Shown piece by piece: positions 1-7,283 of a stretch of 27,101 bases of DNA. The stretch covers positions 1 through 27,101 of the IMG/VR virus record IMGVR_UViG_3300047553_000152, one strand, 5' to 3'. Within the stretch, counting starts at the first letter, position 1. Every line of letters starts with the position of its first letter. Both the position numbers and the translations under genes were made by a program. The notes beneath the pieces are model-generated. The model did not search any database. It was given only the letters and a program-made list of their open reading frames with translations, and was not told the DNA's origin. This DNA comes from a virus.

Positions 1-330
1 GTTGTTTCCTATGACATCATCGAAATGAAGCAGCTACTCAATCTGCCAGAGAATGTTGAGTACAAGATCGGTGACTTCAGGGAAGATCCCCTGACGTTGA
101 CCTCGCCATTCATCTTCATTGACGTTGATCCGCATGATGGTATTCAGGAACGAGACTTCCATGAGTGGTTCATCAAGTCTGGTTACAAGGGCATCACGCT
201 TTGGGATGATATCCACTGTAACCCAGAGATGAACATCTGGTGGTCGAATGTATCTGGCGATGGCGTCAAGAAGTACGACTTCACGGAAATCGGTCACTGG
301 TCTGGCACTGGCGTTATCGTGTATGGCTAA
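1..330 (+). CDS. Methyltransferase-like protein, C-terminal part (5' truncated by window)
   Basis: The reading frame is open from base 1, so the start lies upstream and only about 109 C-terminal residues are seen. The hydrophobic strand FIFIDVDPHDG followed by a short helix, the strand GITLWDDIH and a terminal GTGVIVYG strand resembles the second half of a Rossmann-type class I SAM-dependent methyltransferase as found in sugar or LPS clusters. The SAM-binding glycine loop would lie upstream and is not visible, so the activity is inferred. The gene overlaps the next one by 8 bases, and the following two genes are glycosyltransferase-like, which suggests a glycan-modification group. An unrelated Rossmann-like enzyme is possible. 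Confidence 0.5.
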   Translation, partial: VVSYDIIEMKQLLNLPENVEYKIGDFREDPLTLTSPFIFIDVDPHDGIQERDFHEWFIKSGYKGITLWDDIHCNPEMNIWWSNVSGDGVKKYDFTEIGHWSGTGVIVYG

Positions 331-1066
331 AGTTACAGTCGTAACAGCCACCACAGGCAATCCAATCCTGAAGCGTAATATTGAGTCTGTCGCAAGACAG
401 ACTCATCAGGATGTCACTCATCTTGTCTTGATTGATGGCCCAGAGCATAATACCAAAGTGCAGAATATCGAGAGCAGGCTGTATCTGCAAGATATGCATA
501 AGGTCATATTCTATACTCTGCCATGGCCCCTTGGTAAAGATCGTTGGAACGCTCATCGCATCTATCCCATGGCCACATATATGTGCGAGTCAGACTATGT
601 GATGTATTTGGATGATGATAACACAATAGACGAGACGCACATCGAAGATTGTATCAAGGTGATGGAGAAAGGATATGACTGGGCTTTCTCTATGCGCAAG
701 ATTGTCAACAAAGATGGAGACTTTCTTTGTAACGACGATTGCGAAAGCCTCGGTAAGTGGTCTAGTGTAATAGACCCAAGAGACTACTTCGTCGATGTCA
801 ACTGCTATTTCCTCCCTCTGAAGCTTGCCGTGAGCATAACGCCAGCTTGGTATCGCAAGTTCAGAGAGCCTGGCCAGATGGAAGTTGATCGTGCGCTATG
901 TCATGTTCTTCGGCAGATTGCACCGAACTTTGAGAGCACATATAACTATAGTGTCAACTACACAGTTGGTAACTCGCAATATTCAGTACAGCCAGAGTTC
1001 TTCGCTCAGGGTAATGCTGAGATGCTTCGACGAAATAATGGGTCATTGCCTTGGAGAAAACTATGA
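323..1066 (+). CDS. GT-A family 2-like glycosyltransferase
   Basis: A 247-residue protein starting MAKVTVVTATTGNP. The frame is open further upstream to 248, but the ATG at 323 gives the standard GT2 N-terminal strand and an 8-base overlap with the preceding gene, typical of this genome. Family features are a first beta strand VTVVTAT, a helix with SVARQTHQ, the strand HLVLIDGP and the acidic metal and sugar-nucleotide motif YLDDD (Asp97-Asp99). It should transfer a sugar from a nucleotide donor; donor and acceptor cannot be read from the sequence. There is no signal peptide or membrane segment, so it is cytoplasmic. It is coupled by ATGA to another glycosyltransferase-like gene. Confidence 0.82.
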   Translation: MAKVTVVTATTGNPILKRNIESVARQTHQDVTHLVLIDGPEHNTKVQNIESRLYLQDMHKVIFYTLPWPLGKDRWNAHRIYPMATYMCESDYVMYLDDDNTIDETHIEDCIKVMEKGYDWAFSMRKIVNKDGDFLCNDDCESLGKWSSVIDPRDYFVDVNCYFLPLKLAVSITPAWYRKFREPGQMEVDRALCHVLRQIAPNFESTYNYSVNYTVGNSQYSVQPEFFAQGNAEMLRRNNGSLPWRKL

Positions 1067-1773
1067 AAGCTTGTATCGCATCTTTTTTTATGGACAACAT
1101 CGACACTAAAACAGTTCAACTGCAGAAGTCTGTTGTTGAGAAGTACAATAAAAGCAAACACCACCATTATATTATGAAGGTTAACATGCCTCATGGTGTT
1201 GCGATTGATTACTTTTGGTCAGTTAATGGCTATCGTGTTGATAAGACATTCAAGCCAGAGTTTGAGATCAAGCAAGAACTAGACTATGATGTTATTCTGT
1301 TCTTGGATATTGATGCTATGCCGTTGCATGAAGATGCTATTGATTACTACATCGAGGAAGCTGCGAAGGGTAAGGTTATTGGCAATGCCCAGAGAAGCAA
1401 CCATATCAATAACAATCAACATGTCTTTGCTGCGCCATCGGCGATAGCCTTGTCTGCTGAAACATTCAATAAGATTGGTCGTCCTTCAGCATATGAAACA
1501 GCTCGTGGAGATGTTGCTGAAGAATACACTTATGCTGCTGAGTCTGCAGGAGTTCCAGTTGACTTGGTCATGCCATTAAGGTATGATGTAGCTCCTCAGC
1601 GATATGATTGGGAGAAGGATCAGCCCCCATATTGGGCTTTGGCTGATGGTATGCCAGTCTATGGTATGGGAACGACGTATGGTAGAGATGGTAAGGATAT
1701 GTTCTACCATAACTTCCAGATTCGTATGGAAGGTCAACAGGAAAGATTTGGGCTAAATGTGAAGAGGTGTTGA
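1063..1773 (+). CDS. GT-A-like glycosyltransferase with DxD motif
   Basis: A 236-residue protein. The ATG at 1063 overlaps the preceding stop (ATGA); an in-frame TTG at 1051 is less likely. The protein begins with strand MKACIASFF, then has a long hydrophobic strand VILFLDIDAMPL whose D82-x-D84 is the expected metal-binding DxD of GT-A enzymes. A late YHNFQIR stretch could supply the C-terminal metal-binding His. It resembles uncharacterised phage proteins of this class more than any named enzyme. Acting next to another glycosyltransferase and a methyltransferase-like gene, it may build or modify a glycan on the virion, the DNA or the host envelope. Activity is inferred from fold motifs only. 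Confidence 0.6.
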   Translation: MKACIASFFMDNIDTKTVQLQKSVVEKYNKSKHHHYIMKVNMPHGVAIDYFWSVNGYRVDKTFKPEFEIKQELDYDVILFLDIDAMPLHEDAIDYYIEEAAKGKVIGNAQRSNHINNNQHVFAAPSAIALSAETFNKIGRPSAYETARGDVAEEYTYAAESAGVPVDLVMPLRYDVAPQRYDWEKDQPPYWALADGMPVYGMGTTYGRDGKDMFYHNFQIRMEGQQERFGLNVKRC

Positions 1774-1974
1774 ATGGCTAATCGAAGCGACTTTTATGAG
1801 GCGAAGCTGCCGCGTTATCTGAAGCGAATGCTGACGATGGCGCAGGCCAGCGGTCATGTGACAAATGCGCATGAGGCTGGTGCTATGCGCCGAGCGTTTA
1901 TTGCTGCACATGCTAATCATGTTGGATACAAGCTGCGCCGTCCTGGTGCAGATACGTCTGAGTCTGAAGACTAA
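1774..1974 (+). CDS. Small conserved phage protein, function unknown
   Basis: A 66-residue, strongly helical and basic protein (MANRSDFYEAKLPRYLKRML at the N-terminus) whose ATG follows the previous stop directly. From memory, close relatives with the same opening and a middle of the type AHE-x-G-x-x-x-R-AF are common in marine T4-like phages, but no function is known to me. The acidic C-terminal end (SESED) contrasts with the basic body. No signal peptide or membrane segment is present. Its stop lies inside a CTAAATA string (1971-1977) just before the tRNA. Confidence 0.7.
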   Translation: MANRSDFYEAKLPRYLKRMLTMAQASGHVTNAHEAGAMRRAFIAAHANHVGYKLRRPGADTSESED

Positions 1975-1985
1975 ATAAGAGGATT

Positions 1986-2016
1986 GCGGAGTAGCGCATT
2001 TTCGGAAGCGGAGTAG
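1986..2016 (+). repeat. Nine-base direct repeat of the tRNA 5' end
   Basis: GCGGAGTAG occurs at 1986-1994 and again at 2008-2016, where it forms most of the acceptor 5' strand and positions 8-10 of the tRNA. The two copies are 22 bases apart. The upstream copy is not followed by a D-arm, so it is not a second tRNA; it may be a remnant of a duplicated or replaced tRNA. Confidence 0.5.
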
Positions 2017-2078
2017 TTCAGTAGCAGAACGCTGGACTCATAATCCAGAGGTCGATGGTGCGACTCCATCCTCCGCTA
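2007..2078 (+). tRNA. tRNA with CAU anticodon (elongator Met or Ile2)
   Basis: A full cloverleaf can be drawn by hand: a perfect 7-bp acceptor (AGCGGAG 2007-2013 with CTCCGCT 2071-2077), a 4-bp D-stem GTTC/GAAC, a 5-bp anticodon stem CTGGA/TCCAG with loop CTCATAA (anticodon CAT at 2039-2041), a five-base variable loop, and a 5-bp T-stem GATGG/CCATC. The discriminator is A2078 and CCA is not encoded. The A1-U72 pair and lack of GGG/CCC anticodon-stem pairs argue against an initiator tRNA. Met versus lysidine-modified Ile2 cannot be decided by eye. The D-loop AGTAGCA and T-loop TGCGACT are atypical. Confidence 0.9.
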
Positions 2079-2097
2079 GAAAATACTAAATAGATGT

Positions 2098-2661
2098 ATG
2101 AAACACATACACCACATAATACCCAGACATATGGGCGGATCAGACGATCCTTCAAATCTAGTCGAACTGACGGTCGAAGAGCATGCCGATGCTCATAAGA
2201 TTCTTTATGAGAAATATGGCAGAGAAGAAGATAAAATGGCTTGGCTTGGTTTATCAGGCCAAGCATCAAAAAAAGAACTTGTTAAGTTGGGCCAGAAACT
2301 GGGAAGAAAGAAGACTGATGAATTTCTAGAGAAAAAGTATGGATCTGATTGGCGGCGCATATCAGCAAAAATTGCTGGTGATAAAGGCGCAGCAAAGTAC
2401 AAACAGCTTTATAGGGACGATCCAACGTTCAGAGAACAGGTGATGAGATATCAAAGTATGGCAACTGCTGCTGCTCTTTCTGAAACTTCTAGAAACAAGA
2501 GAAAAGAAACATACTCAAAAAATGGGCACCAGCAGGGCGCCAAAAATAGTAATTATGGTAAAATGTGGATATATAATGAACACTTAAAAACTAATAAATG
2601 CATTCCGAAAGAACAACCCATTCCTGATGGGTGGTTTGTGGGTAGAAAAATGAAGTGGTAA
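2098..2661 (+). CDS. Free-standing HNH homing endonuclease-like protein
   Basis: A 187-residue protein with an N-terminal HNH core within the first 45 residues: HHIIPRHMGGSDDPSNLVEL followed by TVEEHADAH, giving the His-His, Asn and distal His pattern of the beta-beta-alpha-metal nuclease. The basic middle is helical. The C-terminal motif NYGKMWIYNEHL...PDGWFVGRKMKW is a small putative DNA-binding module seen in several phage homing endonucleases (family knowledge, from memory). It lies directly after the tRNA and before the replication genes, a typical spot for a selfish nuclease gene. It should cut a specific site in related genomes lacking it. There is no intron signature here. Confidence 0.85.
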   Translation: MKHIHHIIPRHMGGSDDPSNLVELTVEEHADAHKILYEKYGREEDKMAWLGLSGQASKKELVKLGQKLGRKKTDEFLEKKYGSDWRRISAKIAGDKGAAKYKQLYRDDPTFREQVMRYQSMATAAALSETSRNKRKETYSKNGHQQGAKNSNYGKMWIYNEHLKTNKCIPKEQPIPDGWFVGRKMKW

Positions 2662-2665
2662 TTAT

Positions 2666-2938
2666 ATGCACACTATAGTAGAGCTTCGAGAGCTGTTTCA
2701 ACAGCACAAGATCAGAATCGAAGAATCAATGGGCTGGTATTTAAGATGTAATGGTGACAGATGGACCATGTTAGACGATGTGTACTATCTGAATGATAAA
2801 CCAGTAAACAAGAAAGAAGTTATTGCATACGCAAGGAAGGGTTCAGTTGCGAAGCGGAATCCTGCATTCTCAAAAAAGATGACACCAAAAGAAGGATATG
2901 AAAATGACAGTGAAAGCATTGAAGTTGACGACGAGTGA
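2666..2938 (+). CDS. Hypothetical protein
   Basis: A 90-residue protein that I do not recognise. It starts four bases after the HNH gene stop and has only a weak ribosome binding site. The sequence suggests a mixed alpha/beta domain (residues about 1-60, with DRWTMLDDVYYLND in the middle) followed by a basic segment and an acidic end (SESIEVDDE). Its last 35 bases overlap the next gene in another frame. The overlapping tail is low in complexity, so the functional part is probably residues 1-75. Confidence 0.55.
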   Translation: MHTIVELRELFQQHKIRIEESMGWYLRCNGDRWTMLDDVYYLNDKPVNKKEVIAYARKGSVAKRNPAFSKKMTPKEGYENDSESIEVDDE

Positions 2939-3203
2939 AGAAGTTGTTGGCGAAGTCGTAAGTGAAACTGATGACGCCGTTGCGCTCAAGAATGTAGTTG
3001 TAGTTGCTATTCAGCCTGGCCCAGATGGTCGAGCAGCGTTGGGCTTCTTGCCTTTCATGCCTTATCTGGGCAAGGACAAGACTATTACATTTAGCGCAAA
3101 AAATATCATTCTGTGCGAAGCAGTTGACGATCAGATGGCAAACCAGTATAATAGCGTATTCGGCGGAATTGTTGTACCGCCAAAGCAGCTAATTACGGGG
3201 TAA
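2904..3203 (+). CDS. Small beta-rich phage protein, Sm-like barrel possible
   Basis: A 99-residue protein starting MTVKALKLTTSEEVVGEV. An ATG at 2898 is in frame, but the GAAGGA at 2889-2894 is better spaced for the ATG at 2904. The alternating hydrophobic pattern, a TTSEEVVGEV opening, a central run of valines and the ending FGGIVVPP match a group of small T4-like phage proteins that look like Sm/LSm-type five-stranded barrels. This is my recollection of the pattern, not a search result. It sits directly upstream of the DNA polymerase gene (stop and GTG start two bases apart), so co-translation is likely. RNA binding would be a guess. Confidence 0.65.
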   Translation: MTVKALKLTTSEEVVGEVVSETDDAVALKNVVVVAIQPGPDGRAALGFLPFMPYLGKDKTITFSAKNIILCEAVDDQMANQYNSVFGGIVVPPKQLITG

Positions 3204-3205
3204 GA

Positions 3206-5710
3206 GTGAAATTCTACACGAATGTTTTGGTCTATGGTAAGTCGATCCTCTATCGCGGTGTTGAAGATGGCAAGCGAGTTGCTCGCCGCATAGAGTATCG
3301 GCCTACATTCTATGTGCCCGCAAAGGGACGCTCTGAGTGGCGTACCCTTTCGGGCGACTACGTTGAACCCATCGAACCTGGGAACATCAACGATGCGCGT
3401 GAATTCATCGAGAGATACAAGGACGTCGATACGTTTCCCATCTATGGTCTCAATCGTTATGAATATGCGTTCATCTCTGATGAATTCCCAGACGATGTCT
3501 TTTGGGATAGGGATCAGGTCAGGGTCTGCTATCTTGATATCGAGGTTGCTTCTGATGATGGCTTCCCCGAGCCAGCAGATGCTAACAAAGAAATTACAGC
3601 CATCACCGTAAAGACTGGTGACTACACTCACACATATGGCTGTGGCGAATACACTCCACATAAGACTGGTCTTGGATACAGCAAGTGTTCTAACGAACAT
3701 GAGTTGTTGACTAGGTTCGTCAATGACTTCAGTGAATCACATCCAGATATCATCACTGGTTGGAACGTCAAGTTCTTTGACATTCCGTATCTCGTAAATC
3801 GTATCACGCGTGTGCTGGGCGAAGACTACACTATCAAGCTTTCGCCATGGAAGAAGGTGAGTCAGCGCGAGACTACGATTATGAATCGTGTACAGATTCA
3901 CTTCGACATCTTCGGTATCGCCATCCTTGACTATCTTGATCTGTACAAGAAGTACAGCTTCACACCTCAAGAGTCGTATAGGCTTGACCATGTTGCTTCT
4001 ATGGAACTGGGCGAGAAGAAGATCGACTACTCTGAGTTCGCTAATCTTCATGAGTTGTACAAGCATGACTTCCAGAAGTTTATCGAGTATAACATCAAGG
4101 ACGTTGAGCTTGTCGAGAAGCTAAACGATAAGGGCAGGTTGATTGAGCTTGCTCTGACTCTTGCGTACGATAACAAGGTTAACTATGATGATGTGTTCTC
4201 ACAGGTTCGTATGTGGGATACCATCATCTACAACCATCTGAAGAAGAGCAAGATCGTCATTCCTCAGGCTAAACATGGCGAGAAGGCTGCAGCATACGAA
4301 GGCGCATATGTCAAGGATCCGCTCGTTGGTATGCATAACTGGGTTGCTTCGTTTGATCTGAACAGTCTGTATCCGCACTTGATTATGCAGTACAACATCT
4401 CACCAGAGACGCTGACTCATGTCAATGGTATTCCTACGGTTGATGTTCTGACTCTGCTAAATCAAACTCATGATCTTTCTGCGCTCAAGGAATTGGAAGT
4501 TACGCTGACGCCGAACAATCAGTTCTTCAAGACCAAGAAGCAGGGTTTCCTGCCGAAGATCATGGATACGATGTACAAGGATCGTAGCCGATACAAGAAG
4601 ATGGCTATGGACGCCAAGAAGAAGATTGAGAAGGTTCGTGATGACAAGGTTCAGGTTGAGTATCTCGAGAAGGAAATCGCCAGATACAATAACCTGCAGA
4701 TGGCAAAGAAGGTATCTCTGAACTCAGCTTATGGCGCGATTGGCAATAAATACTTCCGCTTCTTCGACATCCGCATCGCCGAAGCAATCACTCTATCGGG
4801 TCAGCTGTCGATTCGCTGGATTGAGAACAAGCTTAATGGCTACATGAGCAAACTTGTACAGAAGGAACAGGACTATGTCATTGCGTCAGATACTGATTCC
4901 ATTTATCTCAACCTTGCTCCACTGGTTGATAAGTTCATACCGAAGGAAAAATCGACTGCTGACGTTATCAGACTCATGGACAAAATCTGTGAAGATAAGG
5001 TTCAACCTTTTATTGATAAGTCTTATCAAGAGCTTGCTGACTACGTTAACGCATATAGCCAAAAGATGCAAATGAAGCGAGAGACCCTCGCCAATAAAGC
5101 AATCTGGACTGCGAAGAAGCGATATATCTTGAATGCGTACAACGTCGAAGGCGTTGAGTATGCAGAGCCAAAGCTCAAGATCATGGGTCTTGAGGCGATC
5201 AAGTCGTCAACTCCTGCTGCTTGCCGTGACAAGATTAAGCAAGCGTTCAAGATTATCATGAGCCAAGACGAAGCTAGGATGATCTCTTTCATTGAGCAGT
5301 TCAGAGAAGAATTCAGGAAGCTGCCCATTGAGGATATTTCGTTCCCTCGCTCTGTGAATGGTGTGACTGAATACTATGACGCTCTACACATCTTCAAGAA
5401 GGGTACACCTATTCACGTCAAGGGCGTGCTGGTGTATAACCATGCGATCAACGAGCGCAAACTAAATAAGAAGTATCAACTCATCAAAGAAGGTGAGAAG
5501 ATCAAGTTTTGCTATCTCAAGCAGCCTAATCCGTTCAAGAACAATACTATAGCGTTCTTGAATGCTCTGCCTAAAGAGTTGCGTGTTGAAGAGTTTATTG
5601 ACTATGACATGCAGCTAGAGAAGTCGTTCATAGAACCACTTAAGATTATTCTTGATTGCATTGGATGGCGAGTTGAACACACAGCTACTCTAGAGGATTT
5701 ATTCTCATGA
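3206..5710 (+). CDS. 43: DNA polymerase, family B, T4 gp43 type
   Basis: An 834-residue replicative polymerase (T4 gp43 has 898). A GTG start two bases after the previous stop gives the expected N-terminus. The proofreading exonuclease is intact: Exo I LDIEV (D111, E113), Exo II KFFDIPYL (D192) and Exo III YNIKD (Y295, D299). Polymerase motif A is DLNSLYPHLI (D384), motif B is K502 to NSAYG (N506), and motif C is DTDS (D562, D564). A KKRY motif follows in the palm-thumb region. The C-terminal end TLEDLFS matches the short peptide with which these enzymes bind the gp45 sliding clamp. All catalytic residues are present. It works with gp41, gp61 and UvsX encoded nearby. Confidence 0.98.
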   Translation: MKFYTNVLVYGKSILYRGVEDGKRVARRIEYRPTFYVPAKGRSEWRTLSGDYVEPIEPGNINDAREFIERYKDVDTFPIYGLNRYEYAFISDEFPDDVFWDRDQVRVCYLDIEVASDDGFPEPADANKEITAITVKTGDYTHTYGCGEYTPHKTGLGYSKCSNEHELLTRFVNDFSESHPDIITGWNVKFFDIPYLVNRITRVLGEDYTIKLSPWKKVSQRETTIMNRVQIHFDIFGIAILDYLDLYKKYSFTPQESYRLDHVASMELGEKKIDYSEFANLHELYKHDFQKFIEYNIKDVELVEKLNDKGRLIELALTLAYDNKVNYDDVFSQVRMWDTIIYNHLKKSKIVIPQAKHGEKAAAYEGAYVKDPLVGMHNWVASFDLNSLYPHLIMQYNISPETLTHVNGIPTVDVLTLLNQTHDLSALKELEVTLTPNNQFFKTKKQGFLPKIMDTMYKDRSRYKKMAMDAKKKIEKVRDDKVQVEYLEKEIARYNNLQMAKKVSLNSAYGAIGNKYFRFFDIRIAEAITLSGQLSIRWIENKLNGYMSKLVQKEQDYVIASDTDSIYLNLAPLVDKFIPKEKSTADVIRLMDKICEDKVQPFIDKSYQELADYVNAYSQKMQMKRETLANKAIWTAKKRYILNAYNVEGVEYAEPKLKIMGLEAIKSSTPAACRDKIKQAFKIIMSQDEARMISFIEQFREEFRKLPIEDISFPRSVNGVTEYYDALHIFKKGTPIHVKGVLVYNHAINERKLNKKYQLIKEGEKIKFCYLKQPNPFKNNTIAFLNALPKELRVEEFIDYDMQLEKSFIEPLKIILDCIGWRVEHTATLEDLFS

Positions 5711-6387
5711 TAACAGTCATAGTACCAACCATGTGGAAGGGGAAAGAGATCAACAGGATGCTTCCCCAGCTGAATGATCACCCATTAGTTGGAGAAATTA
5801 TTCTCATTGACAATGACCCATCAGTGAGAGTTCAGGCTACATGTGATTTGTCCAAAGTTGTTTACTACACAACTGGTCAAAACATATACCCAGTTCCTTC
5901 TTGGAACTATGGTTGGGAGCATGCCAAGTTTGACAATCTGCTAATCATCAACGACGATGTGATGTTTGACGCTATTATTGTTGATGCTATGGACAGTAAG
6001 ATTTCCCCTAATGTTGGCATGATAACTATGCATGTTGACTACTGCAACAGTCCTCTGGATGATGATACTAACCTAGCGAACGTAGCCAAACTAGAAGATG
6101 TCAAGTTCGTAGACTGTAATAGGCTTCGTCATAGGGCTGCTGTTATCATTGGGATACACAAGTCAGTTTACGAGAAGATCCCAGAAGAATTGTTGATACA
6201 CTACAACGATTATTTCTTGTTTAAGCTGTGCGAGACTAGGAACAAACCAAATTATAGTTTGACTGGTGCGTATGCAAAAACTGTAATGTCAACAACAGTG
6301 AAGCATTTTAAGGAAATAATCAAGCACGAACAACGTATCTACGGTGGCGTATTTGAGAAATACGGAATAAAGGATAAGTCATGCTAA
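5707..6387 (+). CDS. GT2-like glycosyltransferase-fold protein
   Basis: A 226-residue protein that starts in the stop of gene 43 (ATGA). The N-terminal strand MITVIVPTMW, the strand EIILIDND and the motif LLIINDDVMF (N82-D83-D84) are typical of the nucleotide-sugar binding half of GT-A family 2 proteins. The second half (HYNDYFLF, then a His-rich helix near the end) would hold the acceptor site. Its place between gp43 and the UvsX group, away from the other sugar genes, is odd; this could be an inserted accessory gene. Donor and acceptor are unknown. It ends inside the start of the next gene. Confidence 0.65.
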   Translation: MITVIVPTMWKGKEINRMLPQLNDHPLVGEIILIDNDPSVRVQATCDLSKVVYYTTGQNIYPVPSWNYGWEHAKFDNLLIINDDVMFDAIIVDAMDSKISPNVGMITMHVDYCNSPLDDDTNLANVAKLEDVKFVDCNRLRHRAAVIIGIHKSVYEKIPEELLIHYNDYFLFKLCETRNKPNYSLTGAYAKTVMSTTVKHFKEIIKHEQRIYGGVFEKYGIKDKSC

Positions 6388-7280
6388 CTCTATTGGTTTT
6401 TCTTTCTGGATTTTTGTTGTCCGTTACAGCCGCATACTACTCTGTAGTTGGCTTGATCTCCATATTTCCTGGAGCAACTGTAGCTATTATTGCCATGGGT
6501 GCAACCCTTGAGCTTGGTAAGCTTGTGGCTGCTTCTTGGTTGTATAGGAACTGGAGAAATTCTCCGTTCTTGCTAAAGACGTATCTTATCATTGCAGTTT
6601 TGATGTTGATGTTCATTACGTCGATGGGCGTCTTTGGGTTCTTGTCCAAGGCGCACTTGGAGCATACTGCAACGTCATCGGCCGATGTTTCGTTTGAACT
6701 TCAGACTGTTAATGACTCGATTGAATCGAAGGAAAAGACTATTTCCCTGATCGAGCGTCAGCTGAATAACATTGACACATCACTTGAAAAGTATCTGGAG
6801 AGTGGTAACATTTCTGCTGGTCTGCAACAAAAGCGCAGACTTGATGCTGAACGTAAAGGACTTGAAGCTGAGCGCAAGACAGTAGAGCAAGAACTGGTAC
6901 AACTGAAGGCTCAGCGTAATAAGATTTCAGCTGAGGTGCAAAAGATTGAAGTTGAAGTTGGTCCGTTGAAATACATCGCAGAGTTGGTGTATGGCAAGGA
7001 AGATGCTGAAAGCCATTTCGATGCAGCTGTTCGTGGCGTCATTATCCTACTCATCATGGTCTTTGATCCGCTAGCTGTAATCCTTCTGATCGCTGGTAAT
7101 GTATCCATAGAACATAGAAAATCGCTTGAAGTTAAACCAAAAAGGAAGTATACTAGACGGAAGCCGATAGACTCTCGCGCTCACTCTATGAATAACGAGT
7201 TCGGTATTGAAATGAGTGATGACGATGAAGACGAAGCTGATGATAAAAGAACATGGGTTCCAACTGTACTGAGGAAATAA
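6381..7280 (+). CDS. Coiled-coil membrane protein
   Basis: A 299-residue membrane protein overlapping the preceding gene by 7 bases. Predicted by eye: membrane segments at about 2-27, 32-52, 66-90 and 217-241; a long charged coiled coil at about 105-190 (ERKGLEAERKTVEQELVQLK is a clear heptad stretch); and a basic then acidic cytoplasmic tail (KPKRKYTRRKP, then SDDDEDEADD). A similar protein with the FGFLSKAH motif after the third membrane segment occurs upstream of uvsX in other marine T4-like phages as far as I recall. It may anchor a complex at the inner membrane. No enzymatic motif is visible. It is not a classical holin in size or topology. Confidence 0.75.
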   Translation: MLTLLVFLSGFLLSVTAAYYSVVGLISIFPGATVAIIAMGATLELGKLVAASWLYRNWRNSPFLLKTYLIIAVLMLMFITSMGVFGFLSKAHLEHTATSSADVSFELQTVNDSIESKEKTISLIERQLNNIDTSLEKYLESGNISAGLQQKRRLDAERKGLEAERKTVEQELVQLKAQRNKISAEVQKIEVEVGPLKYIAELVYGKEDAESHFDAAVRGVIILLIMVFDPLAVILLIAGNVSIEHRKSLEVKPKRKYTRRKPIDSRAHSMNNEFGIEMSDDDEDEADDKRTWVPTVLRK

Positions 7281-7283
7281 TGT

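Noticed and set aside
248-322. Upstream extension of the first glycosyltransferase gene to 248
   Set aside because: The extra 25 residues overlap the methyltransferase-like frame and lack a GT2 pattern; the ATG at 323 gives the normal N-terminus.
5462-5468. CTAAATA strings inside genes (also at 9903 and 17323) as promoters
   Set aside because: They lie deep inside coding sequence, encode ordinary codons and have no gene start at a suitable distance.
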